Origin: Bacillota bacterium
GTDB taxonomy: Bacteria > Bacillota_C > Negativicutes > Sporomusales > Sporomusaceae
Direction of reading: 5' to 3'
Assembly: GCA_023441125.1 (NCBI GenBank)
Contig: JAEZQV010000199.1
Span: forward strand, 1 to 7,404
DNA: 7,404 nt
This document shows, piece by piece, positions 1 to 4,509 of the stretch; position 1 is the first letter of the stretch; each line of letters opens with the position of its first letter. Position numbers and translations under genes: made by a program. The notes beneath the pieces are model-generated. The model did no database searches. It was not told the origin of the DNA and was given only the letters and a program-made list of their open reading frames with translations.

Positions 1-52
1 CCCCGACAAAATCAACGATCTGTTGCAGCAGCGGCTTCTGTTGGGTCCTCAT
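1..52 (-). CDS. 5' end of an unidentified gene, possibly a second Sm-like coat protein
   Basis: Only the first 17 codons are in the window, reading MRTQQKPLLQQIVDFVG, open to the edge. The ATG sits 3 nt after the TAG of the preceding minus-strand gene and is preceded by AAGGA at about 7-nt spacing, so the two are probably co-transcribed and translationally coupled. The opening 'LLQQIVDFVG' resembles the start of its neighbour ('MLNRLIASIGK') and the usual opening of DUF2642/YuzF-type Sm-like proteins, where a short helix leads into a 'VGK-hydrophobic' strand. That assignment is inference from a very short piece; what is seen is a start codon, a ribosome binding site and an open frame. Confidence 0.5.
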   Translation of the reverse strand, partial: MRTQQKPLLQQIVDFVG

Positions 53-55
53 AAC

Positions 56-511
56 CTATTCCTTGGATTCTTCGTCATTGCCGGGCTGTTCTTGCTTTGC
101 CTGGCGGTTGGGTCGTACGGCGCCATAGAAATTGACTTGACAGGGTATATCGGGCGGCGGCTGGCCAATACTGAAGCTACCGGGACAGCTAAACTGGTTG
201 CAACGGTGCGGCATTCGGCAAACATAGCTTACCGGACAACGGAAACCGTTCCACCCCAGGCAGACATAGCGCGATTGCACCACTTCTCTTAATTGCTGCA
301 CGATTTCTTCCATATCCACTTCCGACAGGGACTCTGCGTTGCTTTCCCAAATAGCCTGGATAGAATTAACGAGAACGGTCGCAACGCCTTCGCTGGTTTC
401 CAAACGTACTGTTTTTTCATCAACCTCGACAATGGTTCCCAGGAGACTTTTTCCGCTTGCCAGCTCAATTGCAATCTGCTTGCCGATACTGGCTATTAAT
501 CGATTTAGCAT
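56..511 (-). CDS. Sm-like (DUF2642/YuzF-type) putative spore coat protein with Cys-rich C-terminus
   Basis: The product has 151 residues. Residues 1-56 look like the small Sm-like beta fold of the DUF2642 group (YuzF and relatives, linked to the spore coat in Bacilli and Clostridia): an N-terminal helix, 'IGKQIAIEL', a turn 'SGKSLLGTIVEVD', 'KTVRLET' and a last strand 'VLVNSIQAIW'. Residues 57-80 are acidic and probably helical. Residues 81-125 carry six cysteines (84, 92, 98, 104, 109, 124), and the tail is hydrophilic. There is no signal peptide or membrane segment. The extra Cys-rich half is longer than a bare DUF2642 protein and could be disulphide cross-linked in a coat or bind metal; this is inference. 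The ATG is supported by AAGGAG with 7-8 nt spacing. It lies downstream of the LUD-gene terminator, so it probably has its own promoter, and it seems coupled to the partial gene at the window edge. Confidence 0.75.
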   Translation of the reverse strand: MLNRLIASIGKQIAIELASGKSLLGTIVEVDEKTVRLETSEGVATVLVNSIQAIWESNAESLSEVDMEEIVQQLREVVQSRYVCLGWNGFRCPVSYVCRMPHRCNQFSCPGSFSIGQPPPDIPCQVNFYGAVRPNRQAKQEQPGNDEESKE

Positions 512-553
512 CCCAACACTCCTTCACTACTAATCCCTGTGGCCACATTACAT

Positions 554-583
554 AATATGAAAATAGTTACTTTTATGTGTAAA
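554..583 (-). promoter_or_regulatory. candidate promoter for the Sm-like coat-type gene
   Basis: On the minus strand TTTACA (578-583) is followed after 18 nt by CATATT (554-559), 5/6 and 4/6 matches to a SigA promoter. The -10 element is about 42 nt upstream of the ATG at 511. The CATATTAT string could equally be read as a degenerate sporulation-sigma -10 (SigE/SigK, CATA-type), which would suit a coat gene, but no convincing -35 partner was found. Position between a terminator and a start codon supports a promoter here; the sigma class is uncertain. Confidence 0.35.
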
Positions 584-602
584 GAATTGGTTCGTCCTTT
601 AG

Positions 603-638
603 AAAAAAATACGGCAGCGCCTGCTGGCACTGCCGTAT
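603..638 (-). terminator. Rho-independent terminator of the LUD-protein operon
   Basis: ATACGGCAG (609-617) pairs perfectly with CTGCCGTAT (630-638). After one C/A mismatch the stem continues with GCC/GGC around a TGCT loop. On the minus strand the hairpin is followed by a run of seven T (A at 603-609). It begins about 18 nt after the LUD-gene stop. Confidence 0.9.
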
Positions 639-655
639 CGACTCGCTTGCCTTTA

Positions 656-1297
656 TTAAAAACCTAATTCTTCGCCGATGATAATAACTTCCACATCGGC
701 GGCCAATGGTTTCTTGTGCATGATGGTAGTAACATTGCAGATCCGGGTCGGTCCCTGGCAATCCATACATTCACCAGTCACCGTACATGGATTGGACCGG
801 CTGAGGCGTTTGTTGTTGAGGGGAGCGGCGAACAGCTCGATCCGTTCCATGGCCGCTTCCACATTGGTGACCACTTTGTTGATACCGGTAATCACGATTA
901 CTTTCCTGGGTCCAAAGATCATGGCGGCAACCCGGTTGCCGGAACCATCTACATTGACCAGTTCACCCTTTAGCGTGAGGGCGTTGGTGCCTGTCAAAAA
1001 CACGTCACTGGTCATTTCCTTGCGGCGGAGTTCTAATGACTCTTCAGGCGACAATCCCGGCTTGTTATGATTAAATACCGTGTTGCCCCGTGCCTCCAGC
1101 AGGGTGTCAATGCCAACCTCTTTAATTGTCCAGGAACCGCCAATGCCTACCGTCGCATCACCGGGGATAAGCGTTGCCAGTTTGTCTAACGCTTCTTGTT
1201 TGGTATTGACATAGCTTGCCGTGAAATTGTTCTTCTGCAAGGCTTCTACGACTCTTGTGCCGATGGTCTGATTGTGCCAGTTTGTGAATTCACTCAT
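656..1297 (-). CDS. LUD-domain protein (LutC/YkgG-type, DUF162; 'lactate utilization protein')
   Basis: The protein has 213 residues and is recognised as a stand-alone LUD-domain protein. Visible hallmarks are the nucleotide-like loop 'TVGIGGSWT' (49-57), 'VFLTGTNALTLKGELVNVDGSGNRVAAM' (99-126) and the 'GPRKVIVITGINKVV' strand (129-143). Near the C-terminus four cysteines (171, 177, 180, 187), spaced C-x5-C-x2-C-x6-C, occur in 'NPCTVTGECMDC'. This arrangement is common in this anaerobe subtype and could bind an Fe-S cluster or zinc (inference). LutC acts in lactate oxidation with LutA and LutB, but no lutAB is present here, so the lactate role is not supported by context. The start at 1297 is preferred to the in-frame ATG at 1315 because GAGGGG lies 8 nt before it. 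It follows the 178-residue hypothetical gene by 30 nt, probably in one operon, and is closed by a strong terminator. Confidence 0.9.
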   Translation of the reverse strand: MSEFTNWHNQTIGTRVVEALQKNNFTASYVNTKQEALDKLATLIPGDATVGIGGSWTIKEVGIDTLLEARGNTVFNHNKPGLSPEESLELRRKEMTSDVFLTGTNALTLKGELVNVDGSGNRVAAMIFGPRKVIVITGINKVVTNVEAAMERIELFAAPLNNKRLSRSNPCTVTGECMDCQGPTRICNVTTIMHKKPLAADVEVIIIGEELGF

Positions 1298-1305
1298 TGT
1301 CAATT

Positions 1306-1311
1306 CCCCTC
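1306..1311 (-). promoter_or_regulatory. ribosome binding site that fixes the LUD-gene start
   Basis: GAGGGG on the minus strand lies 8 nt upstream of the ATG at 1297. The longer in-frame option (ATG at 1315) has no purine-rich motif before it and would translate through this site, so 1297 is the likely start. Confidence 0.7.
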
Positions 1312-1327
1312 TCATGTTTTATGTGGT

Positions 1328-1864
1328 TCAAGCATGAGCAACCATGCGCATACCAGCCATTTCGACCATCTCCTCGGACGAATACTGGTTATACACCATA
1401 TTGAGATGTTTAGCGTAGGACAAGCCGTTAAAGCTGCCATTGGCCTGCGTGGTTATCGCTGCGTTGAGTTTTTCGGCAAAGTCCGGTGCAAGCGCGATTT
1501 CCCGCACAGCCCGGACAATACCGTTGCCGGCTTCCACCAGGCTTACGCGCAGCAAGCCGGCAGCCTCGGCCTGTTCCGGGTACACGCGCACGTCCCTGGG
1601 GACGGTGTGCCAGGAATAGGCCGCGTCATTCCAATTGCCGCTGCCAAACTTAAATAGCAAAAACAGTACCGGACCGTCAATATAGACACCCAGTTCGGCC
1701 CTACCCTGCTCGGTATCTTCTGCTTCCTGGGCGGTAATTCCTGCTTTGGCAATCATGAGACAATGACCGTCTTTGTCCAAGCGATACAGTATTTTTTCTT
1801 CAAGCTTGTCCTGCCCGTGTTCATACGGCTGGCCAACCTGGCCTATCTGCATCCCATCCACCAC
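1328..1864 (-). CDS. uncharacterised 178-residue protein
   Basis: I do not recognise the family. The product looks soluble: no signal peptide and no clear membrane helix, though 'YIDGPVLFLLFKFGSGNWNDA' (about 61-81) has a short hydrophobic core. The sequence suggests an N-terminal alpha/beta half (residues 15-80), a central 'DAAYSWHTVP' stretch, the segment 'LLRVSLVEAGNGIVRAVREIALAPDFAEKL' (about 104-133), and a C-terminal helical part ending in a Met-rich tail. There are only one or two cysteines and no catalytic motif I can name. The start is ambiguous: GTG at 1864 or 1861, or ATG at 1852, which has GGTGG just upstream. A strong promoter lies so close that the leader to GTG 1864 would be only about 15 nt. 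The LUD-protein gene follows after 30 nt, which suggests a shared operon but not a function. Confidence 0.8.
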   Translation of the reverse strand: MVDGMQIGQVGQPYEHGQDKLEEKILYRLDKDGHCLMIAKAGITAQEAEDTEQGRAELGVYIDGPVLFLLFKFGSGNWNDAAYSWHTVPRDVRVYPEQAEAAGLLRVSLVEAGNGIVRAVREIALAPDFAEKLNAAITTQANGSFNGLSYAKHLNMVYNQYSSEEMVEMAGMRMVAHA

Positions 1865-1886
1865 TTTCGCAATATTTTCCTTTTAT

Positions 1887-1915
1887 ATTATACCATTTAC
1901 TGCAAATTACACCAA
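1887..1915 (-). promoter_or_regulatory. extended -10 SigA promoter for the 178-residue/LUD operon
   Basis: On the minus strand a perfect TATAAT (1887-1892) is preceded by TG one base upstream, giving the extended -10 form TGGTATAAT. TTGGTG (1910-1915) lies at 17-nt spacing as a weak -35 (3/6). Transcription would start near 1880, about 15 nt before the GTG at 1864. The large palindrome ends 8 nt upstream of the -35. Confidence 0.65.
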
Positions 1916-1922
1916 CTGTCGG

Positions 1923-2078
1923 AAACAAAGGGGCCAGGCGCCGGCAGCAGCGGCTAACCAACCGGCAGCAGCACTGAGGCGCAGGCGGCCGTTATGCATA
2001 AGCGGAGGTTAAGCGCCAGCGGCGCAGCGTTGTATAATGGCCGCCTGCGCCGGGTTTTGCACCCGGCACCCTTTGTTT
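1923..2078. repeat. large GC-rich imperfect palindrome (structured RNA or palindromic repeat element)
   Basis: The outer arms AAACAAAGGG (1923-1932) and CCCTTTGTTT (2069-2078) are exact inverse complements; the stem continues for about five pairs with two single-base bulges. The central stem is GGCGCAGGCGGCC (1978-1990) against GGCCGCCTGCGCC (2039-2051), 13 bp perfect. It extends by GTTATGCA/TGTATAAT with two G-U pairs on the plus strand to about 21 bp. The apex holds a further hairpin GCGCC-AGC-GGCGC (2013-2025). Side hairpins are possible on each flank: GCCGGG/CCCGGC (2049-2054/2062-2067) and GCCGG/CCGGC (1940-1944/1962-1966). An 11-base direct repeat CCGGCAGCAGC occurs in the left arm. No coding potential is evident. 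It could be a MITE/REP-like element, a bidirectional transcription barrier or a noncoding RNA; the sequence does not decide. Confidence 0.7.
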
Positions 2079-2123
2079 TATTGGTCCCCAGCGGTCCGAA
2101 CAACTTATAATTTCTGCTGCACT

Positions 2124-2146
2124 AAAAAAATCCCGCCGCGGCGGGA
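2124..2146 (-). terminator. hairpin plus A7 tract, candidate minus-strand terminator
   Basis: TCCCGC-CGCG-GCGGGA (2131-2146) is a perfect dyad flanked on the left by seven A (2124-2130), so a minus-strand transcript would end in a GC hairpin and U7. No minus-strand gene lies immediately upstream. The nearest is nifV-alpha, ending at 2578 without a visible terminator of its own, so this may be the distal terminator of the nif operon. On the plus strand the following bases (ATAAAAATTC) do not give a U-tract. Confidence 0.6.
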
Positions 2147-2163
2147 ATAAAAATTCGCTTTCT

Positions 2164-2192
2164 TTGAAAAACTATAGTAAGCAGCGTAGAAA
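2164..2192 (+). promoter_or_regulatory. candidate SigA promoter for the two small plus-strand genes
   Basis: TTGAAA (2164-2169) and TAGAAA (2187-2192) are spaced by 17 nt (5/6 and 4/6 matches). The -10 is 33 nt before the first ATG, and its bases fall inside the 15-bp dyad at 2184-2198, so binding of a regulator there would block it. It is supported only by motif and position. Confidence 0.35.
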
Positions 2193-2198
2193 CTACGC
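2184..2198. promoter_or_regulatory. perfect 15-bp dyad, possible operator or leader hairpin
   Basis: GCGTAG-AAA-CTACGC is a perfect inverted repeat with a 3-nt centre. It overlaps the candidate -10 and ends 13 nt before the AGGAGG ribosome binding site (2212-2217) of the Cys-rich protein gene. It could be a repressor operator or a short leader hairpin; there is no U-tract, so it is not a terminator. Confidence 0.4.
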
Positions 2199-2224
2199 GC
2201 AAAATGATTTCAGGAGGCGATTGT

Positions 2225-2395
2225 ATGCTGCAACGCAAAGCTATGGGCTGCACCAATTGCGTTGAAAGCTGCTCCTGTGAATTTTCTTCGCAATTTTGTC
2301 CCAAAGCTGCGCTCGACCTCAGTCTTGATAGCGATTTAGCCGCAGATTCCGTCCTGCAAAAATACCGGGAGTTTTACCAGCGTTTCGAAAATTAA
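2225..2395 (+). CDS. 56-residue Cys-rich protein of unknown function
   Basis: Family not recognised. The frame encodes 56 residues with a strong AGGAGG site 7 nt before the ATG; a start at 2204 would translate through that site. Five cysteines cluster in the N-terminal half (9, 12, 16, 18, 25) as C-x2-C-x3-C-x-C-x6-C-P. The rest is acidic ('LDLSLDSDLAADS') and ends in a probable amphipathic helix ('VLQKYREFYQRFEN'). The cluster recalls ferredoxin-like CxxC...CP motifs but does not match the canonical CxxCxxCxxxCP spacing; Fe-S, zinc or another metal could be bound (inference). There is no signal peptide. It is followed after 24 nt by a second small gene in the same direction and converges on nifV-alpha. 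Adjacency to nif genes suggests, but does not show, a link with metallocluster or nitrogenase biology. Confidence 0.75.
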   Translation: MLQRKAMGCTNCVESCSCEFSSQFCPKAALDLSLDSDLAADSVLQKYREFYQRFEN

Positions 2396-2419
2396 TCTAT
2401 CAGACAGAGGAGGTACGCC

Positions 2420-2581
2420 GTGAAAACCAGAATCAAGTATGCTCACGGTAAGGGGTTCAGCAAAAACCTTGCCTCAGTCACGGTACTGGCCACTCCCCGC
2501 ACCAGCCCGGAAATCCAGGCGAACATTGCCAGAGCCCGGCCGGAGCGACACCTTAACGGACAGTCCCATCAATTATTTTAA
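2420..2581 (+). CDS. 53-residue basic protein of unknown function
   Basis: This frame starts at GTG, preceded by a near-perfect ribosome binding site (AGAGGAGGT, 2406-2414) at 5-6 nt, and ends with TAA. It encodes MKTRIKYAHG... ending ...GQSHQLF, with nine Lys/Arg and three His against only two Glu, no cysteine and no membrane segment. I recognise no domain. Its TAA (2579-2581) overlaps the last bases of nifV-alpha (stop 2578-2580 on the other strand), so the genes converge with a 4-nt overlap. A plus-strand terminator follows 62 nt later. The exact Shine-Dalgarno, the tandem arrangement with the Cys-rich gene and the terminator argue that it is expressed. Without homologues it could still be a chance frame. 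Confidence 0.55.
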   Translation: MKTRIKYAHGKGFSKNLASVTVLATPRTSPEIQANIARARPERHLNGQSHQLF

Positions 2582-3441
2582 GACAGCGGCATTCCCGCCG
2601 TACCCACAATCGGTTTGTAGGGAAAAAGCCTTTTGCCGCTGATAGCTGCCACCTGGCAGCTTATTTTTTTTACCGCCGCCAGGTTAATGTGACAGGGCAA
2701 ACCGGCCGCTTTGTTTAAGATAGCCACAACTTCCTCCAGCGCCGCATTACCGGCCCGTTCGCCGATGCCGGCGGCCGTCACACTGGCAAAAACTGCGCCC
2801 CCCTGCAAAGCAGCCAGGGTATTGGCGGTTGCCAGACCAAAATCATTGTGGGCATGAAATTCTATCGGCAGCGAACACCGCGGCGCCAAATCCTGCATTA
2901 TATCATAAACAGTGAATGGGTCCAAGCGCCCTACCGTATCGGCATAACGAATCCGCACAGCGCCGAGACGGGCACTTAATTCGGCCACCGCCAGAAAATG
3001 CCCGGGATCAGCCCGGGATGCATCCTCGGCGCCAACGGAAACATAGCAGCCGTAGCTCTGGGCTAAAAGTATCGCCGTTTCCAGCTGTTTCAGCACCCAT
3101 TCCCGGTTCTTTTTCAGTTTCCGGTAAATATGCAGATCCGATACAGGCACAGAAATATGCAAACATTCAAAACCACAGGCCACCGACGCTTCAATATCTT
3201 GCCGGCAGGCACGATTCCAGGAAAAAACCACGGCTTTCAGGCGGGCAGCGAGAATCAGCCGCAACGCTTCCATTTCGTCCTGCCCCATGGCCGGTGTGCC
3301 GGCCTCAATCCAGGTTACGCCGGCCTGACTCAGGGCCGTGGCAATCGTTAATTTTTCCTGGGCGGTGAAGGCTATGCCCGGGGCTTGTTCACCGTCGCGC
3401 AGGGTTGTATCAATGATAACGCCTTGTTTGAATGCTTGCAT
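2578..3441 (-). CDS. nifV-alpha: homocitrate synthase subunit alpha, NifV-alpha (catalytic barrel only)
   Basis: This subunit should condense acetyl-CoA with 2-oxoglutarate to homocitrate, the organic ligand of FeMo-co. Its 287 residues cover the DRE-TIM barrel. '[15 protein letters not shown]' (11-25) holds the metal-ligand Asp11 and catalytic Arg15. 'EAGTPAMG' (46-53) lies in the acceptor pocket. '[10 protein letters not shown]' (166-175) and '[18 protein letters not shown]' (195-212) follow, the latter with metal-ligand His196 and His198, then '[14 protein letters not shown]' (225-238). The protein stops where single-chain NifV (about 380 residues) enters its C-terminal region; no HESG-type segment is present. 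As in Clostridium pasteurianum, that part is on the separate omega subunit, encoded just upstream (13-nt gap). AAAGGAG overlaps the upstream TGA and sets the ATG. The last codons overlap the stop and terminator of the opposing small-gene unit. Confidence 0.93.
   Translation of the reverse strand: MQAFKQGVIIDTTLRDGEQAPGIAFTAQEKLTIATALSQAGVTWIEAGTPAMGQDEMEALRLILAARLKAVVFSWNRACRQDIEASVACGFECLHISVPVSDLHIYRKLKKNREWVLKQLETAILLAQSYGCYVSVGAEDASRADPGHFLAVAELSARLGAVRIRYADTVGRLDPFTVYDIMQDLAPRCSLPIEFHAHNDFGLATANTLAALQGGAVFASVTAAGIGERAGNAALEEVVAILNKAAGLPCHINLAAVKKISCQVAAISGKRLFPYKPIVGTAGMPLS
2644..2671 (+). terminator. Rho-independent terminator of the small-gene unit, inside nifV-alpha
   Basis: AGCTGCC (2644-2650), loop ACCT and GGCAGCT (2655-2661) form a perfect 7-bp stem followed by TATTTTTTTT (eight T at 2664-2671) on the plus strand. 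It lies within the nifV-alpha reading frame (residues about 257-266, around '[13 protein letters not shown]'), so the coding sequence of one gene carries the terminator of the convergent one. On the minus strand the hairpin has no U-tract. Confidence 0.85.
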
Positions 3442-3454
3442 AGTTCCGCTCCTT

Positions 3455-4504
3455 TCAGCCAGACCGGTACAACTGTTGTAATTCCTCGTCGGTAATGGCG
3501 GCTTTTTTACTGATGGCTAAGGTCCGCACCTGGCCCAGCAGGTGTTTGAGCTCGGCTTCCTCCAGCAGTATCCCCCAGGCGGCAAATTTTGTGCGGATAG
3601 CGGCGCTGCCGGAGTGTTTGCCAATAACCAGCTGCCGTTTCAGCCCGACCAGTTCCGGGGCGTAAGGTTCATAAATTTCCGGGGCTTTATTAACACCGTC
3701 CACATGCAGCCCGGATTCGTGGGCAAAAATATCCGGACCGATAACCGCTTTATTGTCCGGCAGGTTAAGTCCCAGCATGTGCAGCACCTGCCGGCACCTG
3801 CCAGCCAAATCCGCAGGCATTGGATACGTTAGTCCGTTTAGTTGCCTGCCGGCCAACAGCACCTCTTCCCAGGGAGCATAGCCACCAATACCGGCCACTG
3901 CGGTCGCCAGCTGCCTGACCCCTGCTTTGACAGCGGCCAGGGTATTGGCTGTTGCCATCCCGTAAGCATTCCCGGCGCGCAACTCCACCGGGCAACGAAC
4001 CGCCCTTTGCAGTGCAACCAGTTGCTGGTAGATGGCAAACGGGTCCCCCGTCCCTTTGCTGTCGTCACAGATAACAGCTGTAAACTCATAGCCGTTAACC
4101 ACCTCGGCAACAGCTGCCATCTGGGGCGCACTTAATTCCGCCAGCCCCTCCAGCAGCAAGGCCACTTTGAGTCCCAGCCGGCCGGCCTGGGTCATAACCG
4201 CTTCCAGACAGAGGCCAAACTTATGCGGTTCTACTATGCTGCAAGCTACCGCCACCTGCTTCAGGCCAGCCTGCTGAGCCGCTGCCAGTCCGTCGCCCGC
4301 TAGGCCGGTAATGCCCCGCAGGGAAAGATAGCTTGCTACGGCCGTCAAATCCGGCTGGTACCATTGCCAGTCAGCAACGCCGATATCGGCCCGCCTGATT
4401 CCCAGCGCGGCCAGCAGACCGGCCAGTTCTTCCAGCTGGCTGGCGGCAAACTGCCACCGGATAACAGTATTCAGCGTCTGATCGATCCAAACTGGTTCAT
4501 TCAT
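3455..4504 (-). CDS. nifV-omega: homocitrate synthase subunit omega, NifV-omega (decayed barrel plus C-terminal domain)
   Basis: This 349-residue protein is a homocitrate synthase homologue whose barrel has lost catalytic motifs. DTTLRDGEQ is 'DQTLNTVIRW' (8-17), the metal HxHND is '[17 protein letters not shown]' (176-192), and GERAGNA is 'GGYAPWE' (207-213). The C-terminal region missing from NifV-alpha is intact: 'GPDIFAHESGLHVDGV' (256-271), 'YEPYAPELVG' (278-287) and 'GKHSG' (295-299). In related enzymes the HESG-containing subdomain reaches into the partner's active site, so a hetero-oligomer with NifV-alpha is expected, as in C. pasteurianum where the omega gene also precedes alpha. 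The ATG at 4504 is preferred because GGGTGA precedes it; it starts 5 nt after the anfO stop. A GTG at 4513, overlapping that stop as GTGA, is an alternative (352 residues). Confidence 0.92.
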   Translation of the reverse strand: MNEPVWIDQTLNTVIRWQFAASQLEELAGLLAALGIRRADIGVADWQWYQPDLTAVASYLSLRGITGLAGDGLAAAQQAGLKQVAVACSIVEPHKFGLCLEAVMTQAGRLGLKVALLLEGLAELSAPQMAAVAEVVNGYEFTAVICDDSKGTGDPFAIYQQLVALQRAVRCPVELRAGNAYGMATANTLAAVKAGVRQLATAVAGIGGYAPWEEVLLAGRQLNGLTYPMPADLAGRCRQVLHMLGLNLPDNKAVIGPDIFAHESGLHVDGVNKAPEIYEPYAPELVGLKRQLVIGKHSGSAAIRTKFAAWGILLEEAELKHLLGQVRTLAISKKAAITDEELQQLYRSG

Positions 4505-4509
4505 AGCAA

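Noticed and set aside
23..292. Plus-strand frame of 89 codons with a hydrophobic stretch resembling a signal anchor
   Set aside because: It is antisense to the Sm-like gene, has no ribosome binding site, and its hydrophobicity is explained by the complementary acidic/polar codons.
573..770. Minus-strand frame of 65 codons across the LUD-gene end and its terminator
   Set aside because: It is out of frame with the LUD protein and reads through a strong terminator; a shadow frame.
1901..1915. Sigma-54-like string TTGGTG...TTTGCA on the minus strand
   Set aside because: The offset between GG and GC is 10 nt instead of the required 12, and a good extended -10 SigA element overlaps it.
1941..1972. 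Repeated CCGGCAGCAGC as a possible CRISPR or iteron
   Set aside because: There are only two copies, 11 bases long, within the palindrome; no array or spacer structure.
1763..2012. Plus-strand frames of 64 and 79 codons over the start of the 178-residue gene and the palindrome
   Set aside because: They lack a proper ribosome binding site, are antisense to a protein-like gene, and are low-complexity Ala/Arg where they cross the palindrome.
2106..2111. TATAAT on the plus strand as a promoter for the small genes
   Set aside because: The hexamer at 17 nt upstream (GGTCCC) is not a -35, the spacing to TTGG is 19-20 nt, and a better-placed candidate lies at 2164-2192.
2122..2304. Minus-strand frame of 60 codons
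   Set aside because: It overlaps the Cys-rich gene, which has a far better ribosome binding site, and it runs into the hairpin terminator; no protein-like features.
3838..4135. Long frames on both strands inside nifV-omega
   Set aside because: They are GC-rich overlapping frames inside a gene with clear family motifs; no independent start signals.
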